This document shows positions 54,901-64,000 of a stretch of 64,000 nucleotides of DNA, one piece after another. The notes below the pieces were generated by a model. It saw nothing but the letters and a program-made list of their open reading frames with translations. It made no database searches and was not told the origin of the DNA. The translations under genes were made by a program, and so were the position numbers. The stretch comes from Muribaculaceae bacterium (GTDB taxonomy: Bacteria > Bacteroidota > Bacteroidia > Bacteroidales > Muribaculaceae), in contig JAFSCJ010000010.1 in the NCBI GenBank assembly GCA_017436845.1, positions 49,651 to 113,650 of the forward strand, read 5' to 3'. The first letter of the stretch is position 1; each line of letters opens with the position of its first letter.

Positions 54901-55236
54901 TATCCTGGTAATGAATATAAGGGTAATGTGCCTGGTATTGGCCCTGGTTGTCATAACTACTATCCTCAATCAAGATATTTGGTTGATATGTCTTATCTAC
55001 GTTTGAAAAATATAACTTTTGGATATACTCTTCCTCAGGTATTGACACGTAAAGCCTATATTGAAAAAGCTCGCGTTTATTTCAGTGCTGATAATTTGGC
55101 ATTATTGCATAAAGGACATAACTTACCTGTTGACCCAGAAATCAATGCCGGTCAAGGTAGTTTGGGTAATGGTACATGGGGACGTATAGCGCCTATAACA
55201 CGTACTCTTTCTTTAGGTCTTCAAGTAACATTCTAA
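51940..55236 (+). CDS. SusC/RagA family TonB-dependent transporter
   Basis: 1098 aa. Signal peptide ending TAYA, carboxypeptidase-D-like domain (about 32-108, GTVVDENGEPVIGASV), SusC signature LDEVVIVGYGAQKKVNLTG, plug with MQIRGLGTL and IVVDGVP, and a barrel ending RTLSLGLQVTF. Partner of the SusD at 55257. No hydrolase genes follow, so this is an orphan susCD pair whose substrate must be predicted from elsewhere. Confidence 0.97.
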   Translation: MRKHLFLSLLLAAGMPITAYANPEPQATQQSIGTITGTVVDENGEPVIGASVFEKGNSRNGTATDIDGKFSVKVKPGTMLKVSYIGYRPAEATAANGMIFTLTPSDALLDEVVIVGYGAQKKVNLTGAVSSVDVAKTMEGRPQTDVAKALQGAVPGLTITTTSGDISENASMQIRGLGTLSNDATSKPLIVVDGVPTEDLSWLNTQDIESISVLKDAASSSIYGSRAAFGVILVQTKGAKEQDRVSVNYTNNFAWDKATYLPNYPDVPTQLKAAIQGKARQSNDAVELFGMYFDVMLPYAEAWKEQNNGKAGYRELREFQSWDNVGDYVVIDGTPLFYADWDVRDIFFDDAAPSQSHNLSVSGSSNTTNYYASFGYSKKDGLMKVNPDQMEKFNVNFDLNTQITDWLKAGTRFSWSRREYTRPEFWLQPYQYLWRWGSFFGPYGTLDGMDFRALSEIKQAGDRVRTQDQTQMSAYLKADIIKGLTLNADFTYQVRNIGQKYADYTVYGYGWGKVTPSYIVGPSSTCAYRTTDKYNTWTFNVYGNYNFSINKAHNFNVMLGANAEGIEYEGFNAERTEMINQQLPQLDLSTGDQYAGSWAGHSGTAGYFGRINYDYKGIYLLELNGRYDGSSSFPVGDKWAFFPSMSAGYRFSEEAYFEPLKDIVNNGKLRFSFGEIGNDAVGQYMFLSTISKISDGNVHWIDGSNKVTQFDMPDLVASSLSWERIRTLDIGLDLGFMNNSLTVGFDWFQRENRDMLAPAQVLPDVVGASAPYENAGTLRTRGWEFSINWNHRFGEVDVYANFNIGDAKAKITKWNTDSKLLNSYYTGATYGDIWGFDTDRYFTEDDFNGQNADGSWNYKEGIADQTGLQTDNFVYGPGDIKFKDLNGDGKIDGGKGTADDHGDLKVIGNTMPRYEYSFHIGGAWKGFDIDLFFQGVGKRSVWTQSAFAFPLMRSADLTLYANQTSYCQYEPAQGIVDIDQSYDFPRLYPGNEYKGNVPGIGPGCHNYYPQSRYLVDMSYLRLKNITFGYTLPQVLTRKAYIEKARVYFSADNLALLHKGHNLPVDPEINAGQGSLGNGTWGRIAPITRTLSLGLQVTF

Positions 55237-55256
55237 TAACATAAAAGACATTAAAT

Positions 55257-56966
55257 ATGAAAAAAATATTTATAATTGGTGCGGTTGTCGCAACAATGGG
55301 TTTGGTAAGTTGTGACGACACAATTACCAAAGATCCGTTAGATGAATTCATAAATAATTCGGAGTATTGGAGTAATAAAGTGAACTTAGACAACCAATGC
55401 AATCGACTTTATGAATTGTATTCAGGTTATGGTAATGCTGGTAGTGGCGGGTGGTTTTATTTTAAGAGTCTTAGTGATGATCAAGCGAATGCAACTTTTG
55501 ATACTTGGACTTTTACAAATGTTCCTTCAACTGCATCAGAATGGAAAAATGCGTGGACTGAAATCCGTGGCATTGGCTATATTTTAGATGGTCTAAAATT
55601 GTCTTCTTTAGATGCTGAGACAAAGGTATATTATGAGGCTGTTGCTCGTTTAAATCGTGCATGGCAATATTATCAATTAGTACGCATGTATGGTGATGTG
55701 CCCTGGGTTACAACCGCACTTGATCCATCTGATGAAATTGTGTATGGAGCTCGTGAAGACCGCGATGTAGTTATGGACTCTGTTCTTGCAGATTTGAATT
55801 TTGCAAATTCAGTGATTACAGGTACTGATAAAATTACATGGAATAATGGTATGGTAAATGCTATGAAAGCTGATATCTGTTTGTATGAAGGTACATTCTG
55901 TAGGTATCGCACCCAAGCAGATAATGGTAAAGCAGCAGATGAAGTACGAGCAAATAAATATCTCGCAGAATGTGTAGACGCTTGTGAAGCCGTATTTGAT
56001 CATGGCTATGCATTGAATGATTCTTATAAAGGTAATTACGATTCAGATGCGCTTGAATCAAATCCTGAGATGATTTTCATTAAGGCTTATAAGAAAGATT
56101 TGTTTATGCACTCTACAATTGACTATACATCATCTTCTTCTAATCAGTATGGTATTACTAAAGATGCATTCGACAGTTTCTTGTTCCTTGATGGTAAGCC
56201 TTTGGCTACTACAACAATGGATACAAATGATGCTGCTGAATTGAAAGAAAAAATAGTTGGTGAAGATACTATTAAATTGGTATCAATTAGTAAGGTGCTT
56301 TCAACTCGTGATAAACGACTTACAGCTCTTGTTGACTCTTGTTTGGGTTTCAAAGGCTATGGCTATAAACGTGTGACTGGAGCAAATATGACATCATCTA
56401 CCGGTTATACAATCGGCAAGTTTGATAATCCAGAAAAGTATGATTTGTATTACCGCCAAAACATTAATACAAATTACACCGATGCTCCTGTATTCTGGTT
56501 GGCTCCTGTCTATTTGGCATACGCTGAAGCTAAAGCTGAATTGGGTACAATCAATCAAGGTGACCTTGACAAAACTATTAACAAATTGCAAGCTCGAGCA
56601 GGTCTTCCGGCTATGACTACTAAACCTATTGCTGACCCTAATAATGATATGTGTGTTGGTAACGATTTGTTATGGGAAATCCGTCGTTGTCGTCGTTGTG
56701 AGTTGATGGTTGATAACTGGTATCGTTATTGGGACTTAGTGCGTTGGCATCAATTGGATAAACTTGATACTAATTTGAACCCTGATATTCTTCTTGGTGC
56801 AAATGTTTCTAATATTCCAAACTTGGAAGTAGAAGTTAATGCTAATGGTTATATTATTGCATCGACTGGAGCTAATCGTACTTATAGCGCTAAACATTAT
56901 CTATATCCAATTCCTTCAGGTCAAATCACTTTGAATCCTAACTTAGGACAAAACCCGGGTTGGTAA
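55257..56966 (+). CDS. SusD/RagB family outer-membrane lipoprotein
   Basis: 569 aa. Lipobox GLVSC (Cys19), DDTITKDPLDEF, then ARLNRAWQYYQLVRMYGDVPW and the C-terminal ELMVDNWYRYWDLVRW block of the SusD fold. Lies 20 nt after susC and is followed by a terminator. Confidence 0.97.
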   Translation: MKKIFIIGAVVATMGLVSCDDTITKDPLDEFINNSEYWSNKVNLDNQCNRLYELYSGYGNAGSGGWFYFKSLSDDQANATFDTWTFTNVPSTASEWKNAWTEIRGIGYILDGLKLSSLDAETKVYYEAVARLNRAWQYYQLVRMYGDVPWVTTALDPSDEIVYGAREDRDVVMDSVLADLNFANSVITGTDKITWNNGMVNAMKADICLYEGTFCRYRTQADNGKAADEVRANKYLAECVDACEAVFDHGYALNDSYKGNYDSDALESNPEMIFIKAYKKDLFMHSTIDYTSSSSNQYGITKDAFDSFLFLDGKPLATTTMDTNDAAELKEKIVGEDTIKLVSISKVLSTRDKRLTALVDSCLGFKGYGYKRVTGANMTSSTGYTIGKFDNPEKYDLYYRQNINTNYTDAPVFWLAPVYLAYAEAKAELGTINQGDLDKTINKLQARAGLPAMTTKPIADPNNDMCVGNDLLWEIRRCRRCELMVDNWYRYWDLVRWHQLDKLDTNLNPDILLGANVSNIPNLEVEVNANGYIIASTGANRTYSAKHYLYPIPSGQITLNPNLGQNPGW

Positions 56967-56990
56967 TAATTAGATAATCAGATAATAGAT

Positions 56991-57024
56991 AGAGGGCGCT
57001 ATTTCATCAAGAGTAGCGCTCTCT
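56991..57024 (+). terminator. Terminator after the second susCD pair
   Basis: An 11-bp stem with one G-T pair (56991-57001 and 57014-57024), 12-nt loop, then a short T-rich tail. Confidence 0.65.
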
Positions 57025-57179
57025 TGTTTAATCTCTCTATCAGGTATTGATTAAATCGTTTTTTTTTATGAAAGGTGCGTGTTCCTATAAAAATAGGCGC
57101 TAAACAGGTGCGTTTTTCAAAAATGAGATTTTTTTTGAAAATATTTTGTAGAAATGTTGCATAGTTCAAAATTATGACA

Positions 57180-57187
57180 TACCTTTG
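57180..57187 (+). promoter_or_regulatory. -7 element TACCTTTG of tRNA-Ser
   Basis: TACCTTTG followed by CACTCG, 26 nt before the tRNA. The same 14 nt occur at 63869-63882. Confidence 0.65.
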
Positions 57188-57213
57188 CACTCGGAAATCA
57201 CAAAGAGACCACA

Positions 57214-57298
57214 GGAGAGATGGCAGAGTGGTCGATTGCGGCGGTCTTGAAAACCGTTGAGGGTAACACCTCCGGGGGTTCGAATCCCTCTCTCTCCG
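57214..57298 (+). tRNA. tRNA-Ser (anticodon TGA)
   Basis: An 85-nt cloverleaf. Acceptor stem GGAGAGA/TCTCTCC, anticodon loop CTTGAAA, a long variable arm (GAGGGTAACACCTC) that marks a class II tRNA, and T-loop GGTTCGAAT. Discriminator G at 57298. The terminal CCA is not encoded in full. It reads UCA and related serine codons. Confidence 0.96.
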
Positions 57299-57302
57299 CA
57301 AG

Positions 57303-57347
57303 AAGCGACTTATCGACTGAATTCAGTAGTTAAGTCGCTTTTTTATT
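57303..57347 (+). terminator. Terminator after tRNA-Ser
   Basis: A 10-bp stem AAGCGACTTA (57303-57312) with its complement 57331-57340 and a T-run after it; the loop holds a small CTGAATTCAG palindrome. Confidence 0.75.
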
Positions 57348-57384
57348 TTATAATCGATTATATAACTTAAATTCTATATTTAAA

Positions 57385-60006
57385 ATGCTTACAGCAAAAG
57401 AAATTCGCGAGTCTTTCAAGGAATTTTTCCGTAGCAAGGAACATCAAATTGTGCCTTCGGCTCCTATGGTTGTCAAAGATGATCCCACATTAATGTTTAC
57501 AAACGCAGGTATGAACCAATTTAAGGATATTATTTTGGGAAATGCCGCGGCTAAGTATAAACGTGTGGCTGACTCTCAAAAATGTTTGCGTGTGAGCGGG
57601 AAACACAATGACTTGGAAGAGGTGGGAATGGATACTTACCATCACACCATGTTTGAAATGCTTGGGAACTGGTCATTTGGCGATTATTTCAAACAAGAAG
57701 CTATCGATTGGGCATGGGAATATCTTGTTGATGTATTAAAACTTGATCCCGCCAACCTTTATGCTACTGTGTTTGAAGGGTCAACGGAAGATGGCCTCGA
57801 GCGCGATGATGAAGCTGCTGCTATCTGGGAAAAGCATTTACCAAAAGATCACATCATTAACGGAAATAAAAAAGATAATTTCTGGGAAATGGGTGATACA
57901 GGACCTTGTGGTCCATGTTCAGAAATTCATATAGACTTGCGCCCTGCTGAAGAGCGTGCTACAGTTTCGGGACGAGATCTTGTAAACCATGATCACCCAC
58001 AAGTAATTGAAATCTGGAACCTTGTGTTTATGCAGTATAATCGCAAGGCTGATGGTTCTTTGGAAGGTCTTCCTGCAAAGGTTATCGATACAGGCATGGG
58101 ATTTGAACGCCTATGTATGGCATTGCAAGGAAAGACTTCAAACTATGATACAGATGTCTTTACTCCGTTGATTGGAAAAATCTCTGAATTATCAGAAAAG
58201 AAATATGGTGAAAATCAAAAAGTGGATATCGCGATGCGCGTTATTGCTGACCATGTGCGCACAATTTCTTTCTCAATAGCTGACTCTCAATTGCCAAGTA
58301 ATGCAAAAGCAGGATATGTAATCCGTCGCATCTTGCGTCGTGCTGTGCGTTATGCTTACACTTTCTTGGACCAAAAATCGGCATTCATGTATCGCCTTGT
58401 TGATACTTTGATTGAGAGCATGGGTGAGGCTTATCCTGAATTGCCTGCACAACGCGAATTGATAATGAAGGTTATCAAAGAGGAAGAAGATTCATTCCTT
58501 CGCACGCTTGAAAATGGTATCCGTTTGCTTGATAATGCTATTTCTGCTGCGAAAGAAGCGGGTGAAAATGAAATTTCAGGAAAAGAAGCATTTGTGTTGT
58601 ATGACACTTATGGATTCCCCCTTGACTTGACTGAATTGATTTTGAAAGAAAACGGTATGACTCTTGATCATGTCGGTTTCGATAGCGAAATGGCTGCTCA
58701 AAAGGCTCGTGCTCGTAACGCGGCTGCTGTTGAAGCTACTGACTGGGTTATTGTGCGTGAAGGAGAACAAGAGTTTGTCGGTTATGATAAAACAAACACT
58801 GAAACCCAAATCCTGCGTTATCGTAAAGTGAAACAAAAAAACAATGAGTTTTATCAAATAGTACTTTCTGTAACGCCATTCTATGCCGAAATGGGAGGAC
58901 AAGTAGGGGATAAAGGAACTCTTGCGTGTGGCGATGATATCGTTGAGATATATGATACCAAGCGTGAAAATGGTATGGGTGTTCATTTGTCAAAGAAATT
59001 ACCTAAAGACATTGAAACAACATTTGTGGCTCAAATTAATGAAGAAGCACGTTTGGCAACGTGCTGCAACCACACAGCGACACACCTTCTTCATGAGGCG
59101 TTGCGCGAAGTATTGGGTACTCATGTTGAACAAAAAGGCTCATTCGTTTCTCCTGATGTGTTGCGTTTTGACTTCTCTCATTTCCAAAAAATGACACCAG
59201 AAGAGATTTCAGCAGTAGAACATCTTGCTAATAAGAAAGTGCGTCAAGCTATTGCTCGCGATGAACGTCGTAATGTGCCAATTGCTGAAGCTCAGGCAAT
59301 GGGGGCGATGGCATTGTTTGGCGAAAAATATGGAGAAGAGGTGCGCGTGATTAAATATGGAGACTCTGTTGAATTGTGTGGCGGTACCCACGTTGATAAC
59401 ACCGGAAATATCGGTATGATAAAGATTGTCTCAGAAAGCAGTATAGCCGCAGGTATCCGCCGCATCGAAGCTATTACAGGAGCAAATGTAGAGAAAGCTG
59501 TTGATGAATTGACTGCTGAACTTAAAGAAATCAGTAGTATGTTTAATAATGCGCCAAACTTGTTGCAGACATTGCGTAAATCAATTGAAGAAAATGTAGA
59601 ATTGCGCAAACAAGCTGAAGAATATTTCAAAGAACGTGTGAATAACCTCACTAAACAAATTCTTGAAAAAGCAATAATGGTAAATGGCATAAAAGTAACA
59701 TCATTGACAGGTGTTCGTGTCCCTGACGTTGTGAAAAATGTAGCCTTTGGCGTGCGTGCATCATCTCCTGAACACACAATGTTCCTTGGTGCAACAGTTG
59801 ACATGCAAGGCAAACCATTATTGACTGTGATGTTAACCGAAGATCTTGTTAAAGAGGGAATGAATGCATCAAATGTTGTGCGTGAAGCCGCTAAGTTTAT
59901 CAAGGGTGGCGGTGGTGGTCAACCTGGATTTGCACAAGCCGGAGGTAAAGATAGCGACGGAATAAAAGAAGCCGAATTGAAATTACGTGAACTATTAGGA
60001 CTATAA
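57385..60006 (+). CDS. alaS: Alanyl-tRNA synthetase
   Basis: 873 aa, usual length. Class II catalytic core: [15 protein letters not shown] and GMGFERL. Editing domain with [11 protein letters not shown] and the zinc motif [14 protein letters not shown]-terminal C-Ala domain ends [16 protein letters not shown]. It charges tRNA-Ala and clears misacylated Ser and Gly. No clear promoter lies between the tRNA terminator and the start; read-through is possible. Confidence 0.98.
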   Translation: MLTAKEIRESFKEFFRSKEHQIVPSAPMVVKDDPTLMFTNAGMNQFKDIILGNAAAKYKRVADSQKCLRVSGKHNDLEEVGMDTYHHTMFEMLGNWSFGDYFKQEAIDWAWEYLVDVLKLDPANLYATVFEGSTEDGLERDDEAAAIWEKHLPKDHIINGNKKDNFWEMGDTGPCGPCSEIHIDLRPAEERATVSGRDLVNHDHPQVIEIWNLVFMQYNRKADGSLEGLPAKVIDTGMGFERLCMALQGKTSNYDTDVFTPLIGKISELSEKKYGENQKVDIAMRVIADHVRTISFSIADSQLPSNAKAGYVIRRILRRAVRYAYTFLDQKSAFMYRLVDTLIESMGEAYPELPAQRELIMKVIKEEEDSFLRTLENGIRLLDNAISAAKEAGENEISGKEAFVLYDTYGFPLDLTELILKENGMTLDHVGFDSEMAAQKARARNAAAVEATDWVIVREGEQEFVGYDKTNTETQILRYRKVKQKNNEFYQIVLSVTPFYAEMGGQVGDKGTLACGDDIVEIYDTKRENGMGVHLSKKLPKDIETTFVAQINEEARLATCCNHTATHLLHEALREVLGTHVEQKGSFVSPDVLRFDFSHFQKMTPEEISAVEHLANKKVRQAIARDERRNVPIAEAQAMGAMALFGEKYGEEVRVIKYGDSVELCGGTHVDNTGNIGMIKIVSESSIAAGIRRIEAITGANVEKAVDELTAELKEISSMFNNAPNLLQTLRKSIEENVELRKQAEEYFKERVNNLTKQILEKAIMVNGIKVTSLTGVRVPDVVKNVAFGVRASSPEHTMFLGATVDMQGKPLLTVMLTEDLVKEGMNASNVVREAAKFIKGGGGGQPGFAQAGGKDSDGIKEAELKLRELLGL

Positions 60007-60025
60007 TCAAATTAAAATAATCTTT

Positions 60026-60055
60026 AGAGCGTTGCGTCTGATGATGCAACGCTCT
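60026..60055 (+). terminator. Terminator after alaS
   Basis: A perfect 10-bp stem AGAGCGTTGC (60026-60035) with its complement 60046-60055, followed by TTG and a T-rich stretch. Confidence 0.7.
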
Positions 60056-60075
60056 TTGTTTATGGTAAATTATTG

Positions 60076-60106
60076 TTTGAAAAGTGAATTAAATGAGCTA
60101 TTTTTG
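60076..60106 (+). promoter_or_regulatory. Consensus promoter overlapping the 5' end of ligA
   Basis: TTTG (60076-60079), 19-nt spacer, TATTTTTG (60099-60106): an exact match to the Bacteroidota consensus. It would start the transcript near 60111, where a second in-frame ATG of ligA lies. Confidence 0.5.
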
Positions 60107-62138
60107 TGCTATGGAAAGTTTATGGGATAATATATTTGAAGAAGACAAAAAGCGCATTGATTTTTTGCGTGTAGAGTTAAATCGTCATAATCACAATTAT
60201 TATGTGTTGAATTCTCCTGAAATAGGTGATAAAGAATTTGATATGATGATGAAAGAGCTTGAGCAGCTCGAAGCGCAACATCCTGAATGGGACGACCCGT
60301 TGTCTCCGACTCATCGTGTGGGGAGTGATATTAATAAATCATTTATACAGGTGGCTCACATACACCCTATGTTGTCATTGGGTAATACCTATTCTATTGA
60401 AGAGGTCGGTGATTTTATGCGACGCACAACGTCTTCACTCATGGGAGAGGAGTTTGAAATCGTTGGTGAGATGAAATTTGATGGGACATCAATTTCGCTG
60501 ATATATGAACATGGAAAGCTTGTGCGTGCTGTTACTCGAGGCGATGGTGAAAAAGGAGATGTTGTTACTGATAATGTTAAGACCATAAAAAGTATCCCAT
60601 TGGCATTATCGGGAGATGATTATCCTGAAAAATTTGAAATAAGAGGTGAAATTGTGCTTCCTTGGAATGAATTTGAACGATTAAACAAGGAACGCGAGTT
60701 TAATGAAGAGCCGTTGTTTGCCAACCCTCGTAATGCGGCTTCAGGAACGCTAAAGATGCAAAACTCTGCCGAGGTGGCTCGTCGTGGCTTAGATGCTTAT
60801 TTTTATTATATGCTTGGTGATGGTTTGCCATGTGATAACCATTATGATAACCTCATGGCGGCAAAACGTTGGGGCTTTAAAGTTTCTGATGCAATTACGC
60901 TGATGAGGAGTGTTGACGAGGTTGATGCTTTTATAAACAAGTGGGATGTGGAACGGAAAAATTTGCCGGTAGCAACAGATGGACTTGTCTTTAAGGTGAA
61001 TTCTCTGCGCCAACAATTGAACCTGGGATTTACTGCCAAGTCTCCACGATGGGCGATTGCTTATAAGTTTCAGGCAGAACGAGCTTTGACGCGGTTGCAA
61101 TATGTATCTTTTGAAGTGGGACGCACCGGGGTGATTACTCCTGTGGCTAATCTTGATGCCGTGTTGTTGTCGGGGACAATAGTGAAACGTGCATCGTTGC
61201 ACAATGAAGATATAATTCGTTCTCTTGATATACATGAACATGATATGTTGTATGTAGAGAAAGGGGGGGAGATTATTCCTAAAATAACCGGTGTCGATGA
61301 GTCGGCACGTGAAATAGGAAACGGTCCTATTCAATTTGTTAAACATTGTCCATCATGCGGTACATTGTTGGAACGTATAGAAGGAGAAGCCGCGTGGGTG
61401 TGCCCTAATAAATATGGTTGTTCTCCACAGATTATAGGTCGAATAGAGCATTTCGTTGGTCGCCGAATGATGAATATCGACGGTATAGGGGAAGAAACTG
61501 CCGGTCTGCTATATGAAAAAGGACTTATAAGAAATATTGCCGACTTGTATTGTTTGTCTCATGAACAGTTGAGAGTACTTGATCGATTTGCCGACCGTAG
61601 TGCAGAGCGAATAATAAAAGGTGTCGAGGATTCTAAAAATGTGCCTTTTGAACGCGTCCTGTTTGCGTTGTCTATCCCTTATGTCGGCGAGACGGGGGCG
61701 AAGAAACTTGCACGCGCTGTGCGGGATATAGATACGCTGATGGCGATGACTGCAGAACAACTTGTGGAAATAGAAGATATTGGTCCTCGCATAGCTGAAA
61801 GTATTGTTGAATATTTTGCAGAGCCTGTGAATCGTGAAATCGTGGAGCGTTTGCGCAGTGCCGGGGTGCAAATGTCGATGCCGGAGGATGTTGATGATGG
61901 TCGTACAAATCGTCTTGAGGGCAAATCTATAGTTATTAGTGGAACATTTACACATCATTCGCGCGATGAATATAAAGCCTTGATAGAAAAGCATGGTGGA
62001 AAAAATGTGGGTTCCATCTCAAAGAAGACTGATTATGTATTAGCAGGAGAGAATATGGGACCTGCTAAATTAGAAAAAGCTACTTCGCTCGGAATTGAAA
62101 TCATTGATGAAGATACTTTTTTACAAATGATATCTTGA
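60093..62138 (+). CDS. ligA: NAD-dependent DNA ligase LigA
   Basis: 681 aa from the first ATG, or 675 from the ATG at 60111, which better fits the family and the promoter. Domain Ia has [18 protein letters not shown], the AMP-binding Lys is in EMKFDGTSI (Lys128), then the OB fold, a Cys4 zinc finger (CPSCG, CPNKYGC), helix-hairpin-helix repeats and a C-terminal BRCT domain ([10 protein letters not shown]). It seals nicks during replication and repair. Confidence 0.98.
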   Translation: MSYFCAMESLWDNIFEEDKKRIDFLRVELNRHNHNYYVLNSPEIGDKEFDMMMKELEQLEAQHPEWDDPLSPTHRVGSDINKSFIQVAHIHPMLSLGNTYSIEEVGDFMRRTTSSLMGEEFEIVGEMKFDGTSISLIYEHGKLVRAVTRGDGEKGDVVTDNVKTIKSIPLALSGDDYPEKFEIRGEIVLPWNEFERLNKEREFNEEPLFANPRNAASGTLKMQNSAEVARRGLDAYFYYMLGDGLPCDNHYDNLMAAKRWGFKVSDAITLMRSVDEVDAFINKWDVERKNLPVATDGLVFKVNSLRQQLNLGFTAKSPRWAIAYKFQAERALTRLQYVSFEVGRTGVITPVANLDAVLLSGTIVKRASLHNEDIIRSLDIHEHDMLYVEKGGEIIPKITGVDESAREIGNGPIQFVKHCPSCGTLLERIEGEAAWVCPNKYGCSPQIIGRIEHFVGRRMMNIDGIGEETAGLLYEKGLIRNIADLYCLSHEQLRVLDRFADRSAERIIKGVEDSKNVPFERVLFALSIPYVGETGAKKLARAVRDIDTLMAMTAEQLVEIEDIGPRIAESIVEYFAEPVNREIVERLRSAGVQMSMPEDVDDGRTNRLEGKSIVISGTFTHHSRDEYKALIEKHGGKNVGSISKKTDYVLAGENMGPAKLEKATSLGIEIIDEDTFLQMIS

Positions 62139-62296
62139 AAAGTGCATAAAAATACACTGCTAAGTCGTGTATATATGTATAAATATGCTAAAATGTAAAT
62201 ATAATATGATTTTTATGCGATATTATTTGCATAAATAATAAATATTATTTTCCTTTGTGGATAAATAAGAAGAAAGCTGAATAAAAAAAATCAATC

Positions 62297-63661
62297 ATGT
62301 TAGAATCAAAAAAATTTTTATTACAAGAATCAGATATACCCACAGCATGGTATAATTTAGTGGCAGATATGCCGGTGAAACCCCGCCCTATATTGAATCC
62401 AAAGACTAAGGAGCCGATGAAGGCAGAAGATTTGTATCCCCTGTTTGCCGAAGAGTTGGCACGACAGGAGATGAATCAAACTGACCGTTGGATTGAAATC
62501 CCTGATGAGGTGCGCGACATGTATCGCATATGGCGCCCAACACCATTGGTGCGTGCCCGTGGATTGGAAAAAATGCTTGATACTCCGGCTCACATATATT
62601 TTAAGAATGAAAGTGTTAGCCCTGTTGGCTCCCATAAACTTAATTCGGCTATTCCTCAGGCTTATTATAATAAGAAAGAAGGAGTGACAAATATCACAAC
62701 TGAGACAGGTGCCGGACAATGGGGGGCTGCGTTATCCTTGGCTGCAAAGCATTTTGGACTTGAATTGGCTGTTTATATGGTAAAGGTGTCTTATCATCAA
62801 AAACCCTATCGACGCTCAATCATGCAGACCTATGGTGCGCAAGTTATTGCATCGCCAAGTATGTCCACTCGTGCAGGTCGTCGCATATTAACAGAAACAC
62901 CGAATTATCAAGGGTCTTTAGGCACTGCAATTTCTGAGGCAGTTGAATTGGCTCAATCTACGCCTAATTGTAAATATACACTTGGCTCTGTGTTTAATCA
63001 TGTTTCCTTACATCAAACTGTAATTGGTCTGGAGGCTGAAAAGCAAATGGAGATGGCAGGTGAATATCCTGATGTGGTAATCGGGTGTTTCGGTGGAGGT
63101 AGTAACTTCTGTGGTATCTCGTTCCCATTTATGCGCCATAATTTTTTGGAAGGAAAGAATACTCGCTTTATTGCAGCCGAGCCGGCTTCATGTCCTAAAT
63201 TGACGCGTGGTGTTTTTCAATATGATTTTGGCGATGAGGCAGGATATACACCCATGATACCCATGTTGACTCTTGGTCATAATTTCTCTCCTGCTAATAT
63301 CCATGCCGGTGGTCTTCGTTATCATGGCGCTGGTATGGTTGCGAGCCAATTGATGCAAGATGGAAATATGGAAGCTGTGGATATTCCGCAATTAGAAACA
63401 TTTAAAGCTGCTACTATGTTTGCGCAAAGTGAAGGAATTATTCCTGCTCCTGAAAGTTCTCATGCTATAGCGACAGCAATACGCGAAGCATTAAAAGCAA
63501 AAGAAGAGGGTGTTCAAAAAACAATCTTGTTTAATCTCTCCGGTCATGGTCTTATTGATATGGCTGCATATGATAGTTATATTGCCGGTGATTTGTCTAA
63601 TTATATTGTGACAGATGAAGAGGTCGCTAAAAATGTCGCATCACTTGATAAGATAATTTAA
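62297..63661 (+). CDS. trpB: TrpB2-type tryptophan synthase beta-like protein
   Basis: 454 aa, longer than the usual 390-400 aa TrpB1 and typical of TrpB2. PLP Lys114 in SPVGSHKLNSA, TGAGQWGAALSLAA, and the phosphate-binding GCFGGGSNF. TrpB2 can form tryptophan from indole and serine and may salvage indole; it does not require TrpA. Stands alone, with its own terminator. Confidence 0.94.
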   Translation: MLESKKFLLQESDIPTAWYNLVADMPVKPRPILNPKTKEPMKAEDLYPLFAEELARQEMNQTDRWIEIPDEVRDMYRIWRPTPLVRARGLEKMLDTPAHIYFKNESVSPVGSHKLNSAIPQAYYNKKEGVTNITTETGAGQWGAALSLAAKHFGLELAVYMVKVSYHQKPYRRSIMQTYGAQVIASPSMSTRAGRRILTETPNYQGSLGTAISEAVELAQSTPNCKYTLGSVFNHVSLHQTVIGLEAEKQMEMAGEYPDVVIGCFGGGSNFCGISFPFMRHNFLEGKNTRFIAAEPASCPKLTRGVFQYDFGDEAGYTPMIPMLTLGHNFSPANIHAGGLRYHGAGMVASQLMQDGNMEAVDIPQLETFKAATMFAQSEGIIPAPESSHAIATAIREALKAKEEGVQKTILFNLSGHGLIDMAAYDSYIAGDLSNYIVTDEEVAKNVASLDKII

Positions 63662-63681
63662 TCCTTATATAAAATATGTTC

Positions 63682-63713
63682 AAAATGCGATAGGTGTGAG
63701 CTTATCGCATTTT
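63682..63713 (+). terminator. Terminator after trpB2 gene
   Basis: An 11-bp stem (AAAATGCGATA 63682-63692 and complement 63703-63713) with 10-nt loop and T-run. Confidence 0.85.
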
Positions 63714-63868
63714 TTATTGTATGTGTATTTTGCTTGGGTGACGTTAATTGATTGAAATATAGCGATATGAGAAAATCGACAATGGAGATGAGTTTGTTTT
63801 ACTTCTTAATAAAAGTTAAACCGAGAGATTTTTTGGCTGTAAAATATGTTTTATAACATAAAAATTTC

Positions 63869-63876
63869 TACCTTTG
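63869..63876 (+). promoter_or_regulatory. -7 element of a probable stable-RNA operon
   Basis: TACCTTTG followed by CACTCG, identical over 14 nt to the tRNA-Ser promoter region at 57180-57193. Confidence 0.5.
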
Positions 63877-64000
63877 CACTCGCTTTTGAGGGATAACCGT
63901 GGCGACGGTGATTTTGGAGCGCAAGAAGCTCCGCTTGAAAGTGCCGACGAAAATATTTTTCAGAAAAAAGTTGATAAAAATTTTGCCGGGAATAAAAAAG

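Larger units (their letters stand above)
63662..64000. other. Noncoding end of the window (339 nt)
   Basis: After the trpB2 terminator (63682-63713), no gene is apparent. A -7 element lies at 63869. The downstream 120 nt are G/A-rich with short hairpins (GGAGC..GCTCC) and no long ORF, consistent with the leader of an rRNA or tRNA operon that begins beyond the window. Confidence 0.5.

Noticed and set aside
56999..57301. 100-aa frame on the minus strand with [13 protein letters not shown]
   Set aside because: It is the antisense of tRNA-Ser, a well-known false protein, and also crosses a terminator.
59292..59903. 203-aa minus-strand frame within alaS
   Set aside because: Antisense shadow of a certain housekeeping gene.
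60789..61346. 185-aa minus-strand frame within ligA
   Set aside because: Antisense shadow of a certain housekeeping gene.

Overview
The window comes from a member of the Bacteroidota, order Bacteroidales, most likely a gut bacterium. The signs are promoters of the TAnnTTTG type with a TTTG-like element about 19 nt upstream, two SusC/SusD pairs, SPII lipoproteins with acidic tails, the DUF4286 and DUF6377 families, and AT-rich DNA. Muribaculaceae is possible, but the sequence alone does not settle the family.

Layout. (1) 1-3622: the end of an EFR1-type ferredoxin gene, a membrane TPR/HTH regulator, and an outer-membrane beta-barrel gene interrupted by an in-frame TAG. (2) 3623-10987: an accessory island on the minus strand. 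It is one five-gene operon (XRE regulator, type III Mod, type III Res, a small membrane protein, and an AlbA_2/schlafen-like ATPase-fold protein) flanked by unexplained noncoding DNA. (3) 11375-15270: housekeeping and small genes (surE, ruvC, DUF4286, a GYF/CD225 protein, a glycosyltransferase, a lipoprotein, and a 56-residue 2[4Fe-4S] ferredoxin). (4) 15379-39502: a 14-gene, 24-kb polysaccharide utilisation locus on the minus strand, with a divergent ROK regulator at 39748. (5) 41093-45015: coiled-coil protein, MgtC-like protein and CPA2 antiporter. (6) 45096-49811: mutL, a serine hydrolase, a small periplasmic protein and an AraC regulator. (7) 49935-56966: a DUF6377 regulator followed by a second susC/susD pair with a long structured leader. 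(8) 57214-63661: tRNA-Ser, alaS, ligA and a TrpB2-type gene. The window ends just after a promoter that shares 14 nt with the tRNA promoter, so another stable-RNA operon may begin there.

How the genes fit together. In the large locus, the SusC/SusD pair and surface lipoproteins (DUF5018-like, phosphodiester glycosidase, GHL10) would bind and open the glycan outside the cell. Periplasmic enzymes (GH20 hexosaminidase, sialate O-acetylesterase fused to GHL10, metallophosphoesterase, two DUF4434 proteins, exported FAD oxidoreductase) would trim it. A sugar-porter MFS protein and a renin-binding-protein-type GlcNAc 2-epimerase would take up and convert the amino sugar. The content points to a host-type, N-acetylhexosamine-rich, possibly O-acetylated and phosphodiester-bearing glycan. 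This substrate is inferred, not shown.

The two most interesting regions are the composite type III restriction island and the phosphodiester-glycosidase/oxidoreductase locus. Smaller points are the amber-interrupted barrel gene, a 32-nt direct repeat around the second susC promoter, a structured susC leader with a 10-codon upstream ORF, and a 14-bp perfect hairpin inside the large operon.
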